Source of the DNA: an uncultured bacterium
GTDB lineage: Bacteria; Margulisbacteria; Marinamargulisbacteria; SXXA01
Direction: 5' to 3'
Assembly (NCBI GenBank): GCA_903864835.1
Contig: CAIPHK010000015.1
Location: 124,001-188,000, forward strand
Length of the DNA: 64,000 nucleotides
A program made the position numbers and the translations under genes. Every line of letters starts with the position of its first letter. Positions within the stretch are counted from its first letter, which is position 1. Below the pieces are notes generated by a model. The model saw only the letters and a program-made list of their open reading frames with translations, was not told the origin of the DNA and did not search any database. Shown here piece after piece: positions 1 through 8,006 of this stretch.

Positions 1-933
1 CTCGGATTTAGCCAGGGGTTTGGACCGGGTCAAAAATTAGCGACTCAAATACGAAATAGCGCGTTGATCGAATTGGTTCGCCGTACAGTCCAAGACAAAT
101 CCCCGAGTACAAGAGAAATCGTTTTTAGAAATCATGACGAGGAATTTTACCAAGTCGACTGCATCCCTATTCGAGAATCCTCGTTTGCCGTCAAAAAAAT
201 CCTGATCGTGTTTCACAATATCACCCAATCAAAACGAACACAGAGTGCCCGGAGAGAAATCATTATGACCGTATCCGAGCACCTAAAAGGTCCGGCATCA
301 CGTATCCAAGCATTGATTCAGTCAACTGCAATCGACGAAACAGATTCTGTAAGAACCGCCATTTCGGGCGAGTCCACGCTCTTGATTACAATTCTGAACG
401 ACCTCATTTACCTCACTCAACTTGAACAACTCGCTGAAAATCAAAAAATGATTTTCTCGGCCATTGAACTTGAGGAAGTATTTCAAACAGCACTTTCTGT
501 ACTCCAAAAACCAGCAGACCAAAAGTCGGTCACGGTCAAAATTCAAGGTCACGGAATCGCTTGGGGCCATTCCAGCAGTATTCACGAGGCCGCCACCCAC
601 CTCCTCAACAATGCAATTACCTACACCCCGATCGGTGGACAGATATCGATTACGGTGTCCGGTTCAGACGCCCATGCAACGGCAACCATCGAGGATAACG
701 GAATCGGGATCCCGTTAACTGCGATCGACCAGATTTTCAAACCGTTCTACAGAATCAACACCCCAGAGCATAACCTGGTGAAGGGGGGCGGATTGGGACT
801 GGCAATTGTCAAAGCAATAGTCGACGTTCACCGCGGTAAAATTTTAGTGGACAGCCATTTTGGGCAAGGGACAATATTTACCATTCAAATTCCAACACCC
901 CCTTCAGGAGGAACTCATGTCATACCAACTTAA
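1..933 (+). CDS. phoR: PhoR-like sensor histidine kinase, 5' end outside window
   Basis: Reading frame 1 is open from the first base, so the gene starts upstream and only about 310 C-terminal residues are visible. They show the end of a PAS-like domain, a HisKA dimerisation helix and a HATPase_c domain with N box (HLLNNA), G1 (DNGIGIP) and G2 (GGGLGLAIV). The family autophosphorylates on a histidine and passes the phosphate to a PhoB-type regulator. The stop overlaps the phoU start by 17 bases, which supports a phosphate-signalling role. Odd point: the usual V-S-H-E-L-R-T-P box reads V-S-E-H-L-K-G-P here, so the histidine is one position later (codon 280-282). The identity as PhoR rather than another PAS kinase rests mainly on phoU. 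Confidence 0.8.
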   Translation, partial: LGFSQGFGPGQKLATQIRNSALIELVRRTVQDKSPSTREIVFRNHDEEFYQVDCIPIRESSFAVKKILIVFHNITQSKRTQSARREIIMTVSEHLKGPASRIQALIQSTAIDETDSVRTAISGESTLLITILNDLIYLTQLEQLAENQKMIFSAIELEEVFQTALSVLQKPADQKSVTVKIQGHGIAWGHSSSIHEAATHLLNNAITYTPIGGQISITVSGSDAHATATIEDNGIGIPLTAIDQIFKPFYRINTPEHNLVKGGGLGLAIVKAIVDVHRGKILVDSHFGQGTIFTIQIPTPPSGGTHVIPT

Positions 934-1609
934 TCGGGAAATAGATCTACTTAAACGTGTATTTTTGTCCCTCAGTACCCGAGTCGAAGAAAATGTCGCT
1001 TTGGCCGCCGAGGCATTTCAAGGGCTCGACGCAACCAAGGCAGGCACCGTAATTATGAACGATATCGAGATCAATCGTGAAGAAATCGACGTTGAAGAGG
1101 AATGTCTCAAAATTTTGGCACTCCACCAACCTGTCGCCACCGACTTGAGGTATATTATTTCAATATTAAAAATCAATAATTACCTAGAACGGATTGGGGA
1201 CTTGGCAGTTAGCATGGCAAAAAAAGTCCAATACATTGCTAATACAGGGACAAAGACACTCCCGGTAGACTTTGATTTTGGGCCCATTATGGAAAAGGTC
1301 AAATGGATGTTGAAACACAGCCTAGATTCCTTAGTCCAGGTCGATGCCCCGTTAGCGAGAGAGGTATGCCGTGAGGATGACGTCGTCGATGCTCAAAAGC
1401 GAGCCGCCAATGACGTTATCGTCACGACACTTAAGGCAACCCCCGAGCAATGTGACGTCTTACTTAACGTCCTTTCCATTACCCGTCATTTGGAGCGTAT
1501 TGCGGACCATGCCGCCAACATCGCAGAAGACGTCATCTATATGGTTGAAGGCTCCATTATCCGGCATACAGGGGCTAAATTAGAAGGAAACCGTCAGATC
1601 CAATTCTGA
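917..1609 (+). CDS. phoU: Phosphate signalling/transport regulator PhoU
   Basis: This 230-residue protein is all helical, with two PhoU repeats; each carries the E/D-rich pattern typical of the family (for example REEIDVEEECLKIL and CREDDVVDAQKRA). PhoU modulates the Pst transporter and the PhoR kinase so that the Pho regulon is shut when phosphate is plentiful. The chosen start is the ATG at 917, seven bases after a strong AGGAGG; the longer open frame from 860 lies inside the kinase gene and has no such site. It overlaps the kinase gene by 17 bases, so the two are probably translationally coupled. Its 3' end overlaps the convergent rimO gene by 30 bases. Confidence 0.93.
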   Translation: MSYQLNREIDLLKRVFLSLSTRVEENVALAAEAFQGLDATKAGTVIMNDIEINREEIDVEEECLKILALHQPVATDLRYIISILKINNYLERIGDLAVSMAKKVQYIANTGTKTLPVDFDFGPIMEKVKWMLKHSLDSLVQVDAPLAREVCREDDVVDAQKRAANDVIVTTLKATPEQCDVLLNVLSITRHLERIADHAANIAEDVIYMVEGSIIRHTGAKLEGNRQIQF

Positions 1610-2875
1610 CACGCCTAAAACTGTCACTTCCGCCATATCCCCTGGGGTAAGCCCCTTTGGATCTACCACCAAAAGTCGACCGTCGACATCCGGCGCTTCA
1701 CGATACGAGCGGCCGACTCGATTTCCTTCGTACACCATCATTAATCGCTGCCCCACAAGCGATCGATTCCGAGAAACGACCAACTCCAACTGGCGATCCA
1801 TTACGCGTGTAATCCGCCGTTGAATCTCATCAGATTCAATTTTAGGCTCAATCCGGGCCGACCGGGTTTCTCGTTCTTCGGAATATGCAAAACACCCCAA
1901 ATGAGCAAATGGATACTCCTCTATAAATTGAAGTAACTCCTCGACTTCAGATTCCGTTTCTGAAGGAAACCCCAATATCAAACTGGTACGCAACACCAAA
2001 TTCGGTATTTCCGTCGTCAATTCCCGAATCAGTCCCCTCAAACAATCACCGGTATATCGGCGGTTCATCAATTCTAACAACCGCGTATTTGCGTGCTGAA
2101 CTGGCATATCCAAATACGGAATAATCTTAGGATTGGCCTTAATTGTTGCAATTAATTCGGCATTCACCCGAGGTGGGAAGATATACATCAACCGAATCCA
2201 TTCAACCCCGGCGACCTTCACCAACTCATTCAACAACACCGGCAAGGATGGCTTCCCAAACAAATCCTCCCCCCATGCCGTAGTATCTTCCGCGATAAGG
2301 ATTAGTTCTCTCGCCCCAAACGATACCTGAAGGCGGGCTTCTTCCAGCACCGCTTCAACGGATTTACTCGTATGGATCCCCCGTATTTTTGGAATTGTAC
2401 AAAATGAACACCAATTGTCACACCCTTCTGAAATCTTTATGTAGGAATAGTGCGAGGGTGTCAGCTTGGTATATCGCACCGGACGACTCGGCAAAAATCG
2501 CTTCTTAAATACCAACTGAGCCAATTCTACCTGTAATTTATCTTCCTCTTGTGTGGTCAACCAAATGTCCACGTCGGGATATCGCTGTTTCAGTTCCTCT
2601 TTTTTAAACCGACTGGGATAACAGCCGGCAACCACCAAGTATCGAATTTCCCCCCGACGTTTTCGTTCAGACAGTACCACAATATTGGCCTCAGTTTCAT
2701 CAACCGCCGACTGAATAAAAGAGCAGGTATTCAAAATTGATATCTGCTCATGCCCCTCGGGCACCAGCCCAAAGCCCCGTCCCTGCAAGGATTGGACCAT
2801 CTTCTCAGTATCCACCAAAGTACGGGCACACCCCAAAGAAACAACACTAAAATTAGCAATCGGCTTAACGTTCAT
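1580..2875 (-). CDS. rimO: Ribosomal protein uS12 methylthiotransferase RimO
   Basis: This 431-residue radical-SAM methylthiotransferase matches RimO in length and architecture. The N-terminal MTTase domain holds cysteines 16, 51 and 85 for the auxiliary cluster. The radical-SAM motif is CDNWCSFC (Cys152, 156, 159). A C-terminal TRAM domain starts near residue 370. RimO adds a methylthio group to a conserved aspartate of ribosomal protein S12; the related MiaB acts on tRNA. The short length and the SLGCARTLVDTE opening favour RimO. It is the last gene of the rpsF operon and overlaps the M23 gene by four bases (ATGA). Confidence 0.92.
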   Translation of the reverse strand: MNVKPIANFSVVSLGCARTLVDTEKMVQSLQGRGFGLVPEGHEQISILNTCSFIQSAVDETEANIVVLSERKRRGEIRYLVVAGCYPSRFKKEELKQRYPDVDIWLTTQEEDKLQVELAQLVFKKRFLPSRPVRYTKLTPSHYSYIKISEGCDNWCSFCTIPKIRGIHTSKSVEAVLEEARLQVSFGARELILIAEDTTAWGEDLFGKPSLPVLLNELVKVAGVEWIRLMYIFPPRVNAELIATIKANPKIIPYLDMPVQHANTRLLELMNRRYTGDCLRGLIRELTTEIPNLVLRTSLILGFPSETESEVEELLQFIEEYPFAHLGCFAYSEERETRSARIEPKIESDEIQRRITRVMDRQLELVVSRNRSLVGQRLMMVYEGNRVGRSYREAPDVDGRLLVVDPKGLTPGDMAEVTVLGVSELDLTVSF

Positions 2876-4041
2876 TGTAAATACCTCATGGGGTCAACGG
2901 GAACTCCGTCTTCCCGAACTTCAAAATGGAGATGCGGACCTGTTGAATACCCGGTGCTTCCGACCAAGCCGATCTCATCCCCCTGCTTAACTAACTCGCC
3001 CTCTCTCACAAGAATCCGTGATTGATGGGCATATACCGTTGAAATTCGCTTCCCATCGGCACGCCGACGACCGTGGTCAATAACGGTAATTTTACCATAC
3101 CCATGATACTCCGGCTTTTCCCCTGCGACGATGACATACCCTGCTTCAGCGGCGCGAATACGCGCGCCAGACGGCGCACCAAAATCAACCCCATTATGCC
3201 GAATTCGTCGTTTGAAAATAGGGTGAAGCCGATACCCAAAATACGACGAAATCCACGCTTGTACCGGTTTAGTAAAGGTACCCGACCCAAAATAAGTATC
3301 CCCATGTGACTTACCCGCCCGCCGGATTGCCTGAGCGATTTCTTGAGACGATTTCTCTAACTCTTTGGTTTGCCGCTCCATTTCCTGAATTTGGGAATGA
3401 AGTGACGCGATATATTGTTTTTGGCGTTCCGCTTTTTGCGTCAGATCATTTTCCCGTTGCCCAATTTCTGACTTCAGGTCGGCTATCCGCCGAGTTTCCC
3501 GTTCGACTTGTGACTTTTCCCTCGTCACTTCAGCATATTTTTTCCTCAATGACTGAATCAATTGCGAGTCCCGGTTTAAAACCCGATCGAAGTAATAGGC
3601 GGAGTCCACAATCGACGTCAAATCCCGCGACGTAAACAGATATTCCACAAACCCCAAATTCTGATTCTGATAAATTGATCGAAGGCGAGACGAGAATTGT
3701 GTACTTGAATCCGAATATTGACGTCGTACCGTGTTCAACTTCTGACGTGACTGTTGCTCTTTTTTTTCAGAACTATCCAAATCAGTCTTCGCCTTATTCA
3801 GGCTCAATTCCGTATATTTTAGTTCGCGAGCGAGCACGCCAAGATTCCTCTCAGCGAACAACTTCTCTCGCTTCTTTTCCTGAATCTTCGATTTATTTTC
3901 CTTAATTTGAAGTTCGATTCGCTGAGGATCTGGCGCCGGTTCATGCGCTGTACCTGCTGATTTACTGGCACCAACCACAGCGATAGACCCAATCCAAAGT
4001 CCAAAAATAGTGGTGGCAATAATGACTCTATACTTATTCAT
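2872..4041 (-). CDS. EnvC-like murein hydrolase activator / M23 peptidase
   Basis: A 389-residue exported protein. A signal peptide (hydrophobic residues 5-25, then GASKSAGTA) is followed by a long charged coiled coil (about 35-240) and a C-terminal LytM/M23 domain. The zinc-site residues of active M23 enzymes appear intact: H282-N-G-V-D286, H339, and H370-L-H372. This organisation is that of EnvC and NlpD-type periplasmic proteins that either cut peptidoglycan or activate amidases at the septum. Because the metal ligands are retained, direct endopeptidase activity is possible, unlike degenerate E. coli EnvC. It lies between uvrC and rimO with small overlaps, as part of the rpsF operon. Confidence 0.85.
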   Translation of the reverse strand: MNKYRVIIATTIFGLWIGSIAVVGASKSAGTAHEPAPDPQRIELQIKENKSKIQEKKREKLFAERNLGVLARELKYTELSLNKAKTDLDSSEKKEQQSRQKLNTVRRQYSDSSTQFSSRLRSIYQNQNLGFVEYLFTSRDLTSIVDSAYYFDRVLNRDSQLIQSLRKKYAEVTREKSQVERETRRIADLKSEIGQRENDLTQKAERQKQYIASLHSQIQEMERQTKELEKSSQEIAQAIRRAGKSHGDTYFGSGTFTKPVQAWISSYFGYRLHPIFKRRIRHNGVDFGAPSGARIRAAEAGYVIVAGEKPEYHGYGKITVIDHGRRRADGKRISTVYAHQSRILVREGELVKQGDEIGLVGSTGYSTGPHLHFEVREDGVPVDPMRYLQ

Positions 4042-5863
4042 GAGTGGCGATATCTTTTATTTTAGTGCGGATGAGCCAAGCCAAACTTGCACTAAACCCT
4101 CCCACGTGGGCGATTTCGAGATCGGAGGCTTGAAGCAATTTTTCAACATTCTGAAAATGCCGATATAATTTCTGAATGCGCTTGGGACCAAGGCCAGGAA
4201 TAGAGTGAAGTAAACTGGTCTCAAGCTGCTGTTTTCGTTTCTTACGCTGAAAAGTCACCGCAAAACGGTGCGATTCATCCCGAATCCATTGGAGTAACTT
4301 TAGCACATTGTCGTCTCTTGATAAAACCAACGAATTTGGATCATCAATCCTAAACAACTCTTCATTTTGCTTCGCCAAGGAAACTAACTCGATCTCATTT
4401 TCTACCCCCAATTCAACAAGGGCCTTGTAAGCAAAATTAAGCTGACCGCGCCCCCCGTCGATCAGCATCAAATCAGGAAGCGGCTCGTGGTCAGTAAAAC
4501 ACAGCTGAATTCTCCGAGACACCACCTCGTAAATCGACTGAGGATCATTGCTATCTCCAGATACCGACCGAACCATCATCTTCCTGTAGCCCGTTTTAAA
4601 CGGATTCCCTCCTTTAAAATAAACCGCCGACCCGACGATATTGGTCCCTTGAAGGTGGGAAATATCCACCCCAATTATTCGTTCCGGCCGCTTTCGAAGC
4701 GCAAGTCGCTGTTGAAGCTGATTAACAATATCCTCCGTCTTTGGACGGAGGCTCACAATGGATCGATCCCTAATAATCCGCCCAATCGCCAAACGTGCAT
4801 TTTGCCGTGCGGAATCCAACAACTCCAACTTCACCCCACGCTTCGGAACGGCGATTGCCCCCAAACTCAATCCAGCGTCCGTCCGAACTCGCACCACGAT
4901 TTCAAAAAGCCAGGGATCACAAATCACAGAATCTGGCATTTCAGAATCGGACCAGCAGGTTAAAATACTCTGCTGAACCATCGCCTCCCGACTGTCGTCC
5001 GATGGATCTTCTAGATAATAGCCGTTTTGGTATAATAACTTGCCGTCAATCAACGTTTGTACAATGACGTATAAAAAACCGCGTTCCTCTGCCGCCGTCC
5101 ATAACTGGAGCCGGCCGACGCCATCCAGACATACGGCTTGACGCTCGCCAAGCAACTCCAGTTTTCGAATACGGTCCCGAAATTCTGCCGCTCTTTCGTA
5201 CCGCTGTGTCTCAGCCGCGGCAGCCATTTCAGATTTCATTTCGTTGATCAGCTGTCTATTTTTTCCTGTAAGAACTTTCTTTAGTTGCTGAACGACCCCG
5301 TCGTATTCTTCTTTGACGCCCTTTAGGACACAAGGGCCTAAACATTTGCCGATGTCCAATTTGATGCATTTCGGTTGCAACTCATCCAAGGTAATCGGTT
5401 GGGAACAATCCCTTAGTTTAAACATATCTTGGAGCATACGCCGCAGGGCTTTGGAGGATCCAATGGACGGAAATGGACCAAAATACAGACCGCCATCCCG
5501 AACCCGTTCGCGGACGATCTGCAACCGAGGAAACAGTTCCCCCGTAATCTTGATATAGGGAAACGCTTTATCGTCTTTAAGTAAAATGTTATACCGAGGC
5601 TGAAATTCTTTGACCAATTGGGCTTCAAGAATTAACGCCTCGGATTCGGATCGCACAGCAATGGTGTCGATCGATGCAATATTTCCAACAAGATGCCGGG
5701 TTTTTACGTCAAGCCGGTCTACCGACTGAAAGTATGACCTGACCCTATTCCTAATATTTTTTGCTTTACCGACATAAATAAGAACTCCCCGATCATCCAG
5801 CATCTTATAGATACCTGGTTGATCGGGGAGTGACGAAAGATCGATCGGAGGATTTGTCGACAA
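4034..5863 (-). CDS. uvrC: Excinuclease ABC subunit C
   Basis: A 609-residue UvrC of normal length. The order is an N-terminal GIY-YIG nuclease (QPGIYKML then IYVGKAKN, residues about 15-45) for the 3' incision, a UVR motif that binds UvrB (about 205-235), a UvrC RNase H-like endonuclease domain with the GVDISH motif for the 5' incision, and tandem helix-hairpin-helix elements (SIPGLGPKR) at the C-terminus. The protein makes both cuts in nucleotide excision repair. It sits three bases after rplI and overlaps the M23 gene by eight bases, so it is expressed within the ribosomal-protein operon. Confidence 0.97.
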   Translation of the reverse strand: MSTNPPIDLSSLPDQPGIYKMLDDRGVLIYVGKAKNIRNRVRSYFQSVDRLDVKTRHLVGNIASIDTIAVRSESEALILEAQLVKEFQPRYNILLKDDKAFPYIKITGELFPRLQIVRERVRDGGLYFGPFPSIGSSKALRRMLQDMFKLRDCSQPITLDELQPKCIKLDIGKCLGPCVLKGVKEEYDGVVQQLKKVLTGKNRQLINEMKSEMAAAAETQRYERAAEFRDRIRKLELLGERQAVCLDGVGRLQLWTAAEERGFLYVIVQTLIDGKLLYQNGYYLEDPSDDSREAMVQQSILTCWSDSEMPDSVICDPWLFEIVVRVRTDAGLSLGAIAVPKRGVKLELLDSARQNARLAIGRIIRDRSIVSLRPKTEDIVNQLQQRLALRKRPERIIGVDISHLQGTNIVGSAVYFKGGNPFKTGYRKMMVRSVSGDSNDPQSIYEVVSRRIQLCFTDHEPLPDLMLIDGGRGQLNFAYKALVELGVENEIELVSLAKQNEELFRIDDPNSLVLSRDDNVLKLLQWIRDESHRFAVTFQRKKRKQQLETSLLHSIPGLGPKRIQKLYRHFQNVEKLLQASDLEIAHVGGFSASLAWLIRTKIKDIATHE

Positions 5864-5866
5864 ATC

Positions 5867-6361
5867 CTATTTAGACGATTTTTTTGACGCCTTAGCCTCT
5901 TTAACTTCAGCAGTAACCGACAATGAAACACTTGCAGAAACCCCTTGAGGCAAGGAAATCGTGACCTCAAAATCCCCTACTTCTTTGATGTTTTCATCCA
6001 GCACTACCCAGTGACGATCCACCTCAATTTCATGAGCGGCCTTAATTGCATCTACGATATCCAAAGCAGATACGGATCCATACAATGCGCCATTTTCTTG
6101 AGCCGATGCAGAAACCTTAATTTTTTTACCGTTCAACGATGCCGCAAGCGCTTCGGATTCTAGCTTTTCTTGCTCAACACGTTTTCCTTCGCGTTTCTCG
6201 ATCGCTTTAAAGCGAAGTTGGTTGGCTGGAGTCGCCAAAATTGCGAATTGATAAGGCAACAAATAGTTACGTGCATATCCCAACGCAACGCTCCGAGTTT
6301 GCCCAAATTTTCCGAGACCTTTTACTTCCTGAACTAGAAGAACGTCAATTTCTTTACCCAT
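5867..6361 (-). CDS. rplI: Large-subunit ribosomal protein bL9
   Basis: A 164-residue bL9. The N-terminal domain shows the signature G-x(2)-G-x(4)-V-x(2)-GYARN-Y-L-x-P (here GLGKFGQTRSVALGYARNYL), followed by the long connecting helix and a C-terminal domain that binds 23S rRNA. A lysine-rich tail (about 15 residues) extends beyond the usual end. bL9 bridges ribosomes and supports reading-frame fidelity. It follows rpsR by 11 bases in the classic rpsF-rpsR-rplI order. Confidence 0.96.
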   Translation of the reverse strand: MGKEIDVLLVQEVKGLGKFGQTRSVALGYARNYLLPYQFAILATPANQLRFKAIEKREGKRVEQEKLESEALAASLNGKKIKVSASAQENGALYGSVSALDIVDAIKAAHEIEVDRHWVVLDENIKEVGDFEVTISLPQGVSASVSLSVTAEVKEAKASKKSSK

Positions 6362-6372
6362 TTTAGTTTATC

Positions 6373-6615
6373 CTAATCGACACAGAACGGAAGCAACGCA
6401 ATAAATCTTGCTCGCTTAATCGCTTCAGCCAATGCCCGTTGATGTTTGGCACAAATCCCAGAATTACGACGTGGAACAATCTTGCCCCGATCTGTTACAA
6501 AGCGTCTAAATTTGGACAAGTCTTTATAGTCCAAAACATCCACCTTATCCACACAAAACGCACATACCCTGCGTTTCTTTGTTCGTCGTTTAATAACCTG
6601 CTTTTTTTTCTCCAC
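6373..6615 (-). CDS. rpsR: Small-subunit ribosomal protein bS18
   Basis: An 80-residue bS18 with a basic N-terminus and the central [10 protein letters not shown] segment typical of the family. Cys18, Cys21 and Cys55 with His58 (C-A-F-C ... C-A-K-H) form the zinc-binding version of S18, which many bacteria lack or pair with a cysteine-free copy. bS18 binds 16S rRNA next to bS6 on the platform. A good ribosome binding site (AAGGAGAAAG) precedes the ATG. Twin ssb genes separate it from rpsF. Confidence 0.95.
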   Translation of the reverse strand: MEKKKQVIKRRTKKRRVCAFCVDKVDVLDYKDLSKFRRFVTDRGKIVPRRNSGICAKHQRALAEAIKRARFIALLPFCVD

Positions 6616-6645
6616 GATGACTTTCTCCTTTCAACTTCCCGTCGA

Positions 6646-7017
6646 CTAAAAACCTGATTCGGAATGGGATGAGACCATATCCATTTCGTTCTCGGCCCCG
6701 CCAACGCCACGATCTAACATTTGCAAATTCTCAGCAACAACTTCGGAGGTATAAATCTTCTCGCCATCCTTATCGTAACTACTAATCTGTAGGCGTCCTT
6801 CAACTGCGACGAGCTTTCCTTTTTTGAGATATTCTCCACAGATTTCAGCCAACCGCCGCCATGCTACCACCCGAATAAAATCGGCCGACTTCTCAGCACC
6901 CTTGCGGCGCACCTGATCCACGGCAATTGTAAAGTTGGTAACCGCAATCCCAGATGAAGTTACCCTCATCTCTGGATCCCGTACTAATCGACCTATCAAA
7001 AACGATTTATTATACAT
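6646..7017 (-). CDS. ssb: Single-stranded DNA-binding protein, second copy
   Basis: A 123-residue protein that is almost only an OB fold (MYNKSFLIGRLVRDPEMRVT, AVDQVRR, FIRVVAWRRLAEICGEYLKKG). It is clearly of the Ssb/PriB family, but the C-terminal tail is short and lacks the acidic D-D-x-P-F tip, ending SHSESGF. Without the tip it should not recruit the usual Ssb partner proteins. It lies three bases after another ssb gene in the same operon. It may form mixed tetramers, or serve as a PriB-like or regulatory paralogue; which one cannot be read from sequence. Confidence 0.88.
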   Translation of the reverse strand: MYNKSFLIGRLVRDPEMRVTSSGIAVTNFTIAVDQVRRKGAEKSADFIRVVAWRRLAEICGEYLKKGKLVAVEGRLQISSYDKDGEKIYTSEVVAENLQMLDRGVGGAENEMDMVSSHSESGF

Positions 7018-7020
7018 AGG

Positions 7021-7527
7021 TTAAAACGGCACATCCTCATCAAGCTCAGCATCAAACTTAGGCCCAGCGGCATACCCGGCCATCGGCTTAGGCTCTCCAA
7101 AATCAAAATCTGCGAGCGACACTTCATCGACGGAGGCTCGTTCAAGAGTCTCGGCAGATTTTGCGGGAACCGCACGGGTAACTGAGGCCTCAGAAGGCAT
7201 TGCCCCCGCGTCAACGCCGACCGACCGAATCTCCCGCGCCTCTACTTCAGTTGTCCATTTGCGACGACCTTCGGTATCTTCAAAACTACGTGTCGAAATG
7301 CGTCCTTCAACAAGAACTAGCGCACCCTTCTGAACCAGCTCTTTTCGCTCCGCAAGCTGACGCCAAGCAATAACCGGAATATAATCGACAGATACCGGCA
7401 TCCCATCTGCAGCAGGCCGTTCCGTCGCGACAGTAAATCGCAACATCGGGTCCCCCGAGTTGGTTACTCGGGCATCAGGTTCATTTGAAACGGTTCCTAT
7501 TAATGTAATTCGATTAAAGCTTGTCAC
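7021..7527 (-). CDS. ssb: Single-stranded DNA-binding protein with canonical acidic tip
   Basis: A 168-residue Ssb. An OB fold (residues about 3-110) is followed by a flexible linker and the tip D-E-D-V-P-F, equivalent to the D-D-I-P-F tip that docks replication and repair partners. It is therefore the likely main replicative Ssb. It is six bases downstream of rpsF and three bases upstream of the shorter ssb paralogue. The rpsF-ssb-rpsR order is common in bacteria; the tandem duplication is the unusual part. Confidence 0.93.
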   Translation of the reverse strand: MTSFNRITLIGTVSNEPDARVTNSGDPMLRFTVATERPAADGMPVSVDYIPVIAWRQLAERKELVQKGALVLVEGRISTRSFEDTEGRRKWTTEVEAREIRSVGVDAGAMPSEASVTRAVPAKSAETLERASVDEVSLADFDFGEPKPMAGYAAGPKFDAELDEDVPF

Positions 7528-7533
7528 AATTCA

Positions 7534-7869
7534 TTACTCAGCGATTGAAGCCACTTCTTCTTGAACCGGATTTTTGGACTGAATAGACTCCATTGTAACA
7601 TTCAAATCACGCAAAATAGACTCGGTTACACGAATGCGATTTCGCATTTCTACCAAGGTCTTCCGAGTAGCATTAAATTGAACTTGATAATAATGGCCTT
7701 GGGTAAATTTACTAATTGGATAAGAGAGTTCTTTGATACCCCAGGGCTTCGAAAGAACTATTTCGCCTTCGTTGGCGGTAATCCAGCCCTGAATCGTCTC
7801 GATGAGGGTTGTCACTTCACTGTCAGACAAATTAGGTTTGATAATTATCAAACTCTCGTAACTTTTCAT
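7534..7869 (-). CDS. rpsF: Small-subunit ribosomal protein bS6
   Basis: A 111-residue bS6 with the opening M-K-S-Y-E-S-L-I-I-I-K-P and the W-G-I-K-E-L-S-Y-P-I motif. bS6 pairs with bS18 on 16S rRNA. It is the first gene of the eight-gene minus-strand operon that ends with rimO. A clear GCAGGAG site lies seven bases before the ATG, and a strong sigma70-type promoter about 80 bases upstream leaves a leader of about 70 bases. In E. coli-like systems S6:S18 can bind such a leader for feedback control; I did not find a convincing S18-binding fold here. Confidence 0.95.
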   Translation of the reverse strand: MKSYESLIIIKPNLSDSEVTTLIETIQGWITANEGEIVLSKPWGIKELSYPISKFTQGHYYQVQFNATRKTLVEMRNRIRVTESILRDLNVTMESIQSKNPVQEEVASIAE

Positions 7870-7947
7870 TATTGAAACTCCTGCTTAAATACCTGGCCCA
7901 ATCCAACCACACAACCTGGGCTTGATTCGGACAAAAAATGGGATGCG

Positions 7948-7977
7948 ATTATATATGGGTATCCGCCAGTTTGTCTA
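7948..7977 (-). promoter_or_regulatory. Promoter of the rpsF-rimO operon
   Basis: On the minus strand TAGACA (7972-7977) and a perfect TATAAT (7948-7953) are separated by 18 bases. The predicted start is near 7941, about 70 bases before rpsF. Its -35 box overlaps the -35 box of the divergent CDF promoter. Confidence 0.75.
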
Positions 7978-7999
7978 CTCGCCCACCTTCTTCTAGAAT
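7971..7999 (+). promoter_or_regulatory. Leaderless-type promoter of the CDF exporter gene
   Basis: TTGTCT (7971-7976), 17 bases, then TAGAAT (7994-7999), which ends seven bases before the ATG at 8007. There is no Shine-Dalgarno sequence. This places transcription start at or next to the start codon and rejects the longer open frame beginning at 7938. Confidence 0.6.
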
Positions 8000-8006
8000 G
8001 CCCCAA

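Noticed and set aside
7938-8006. Longer start of the CDF gene at 7938
   Set aside because: It lies within the promoter boxes of both divergent genes, has no ribosome binding site, and the added residues do not match the family.
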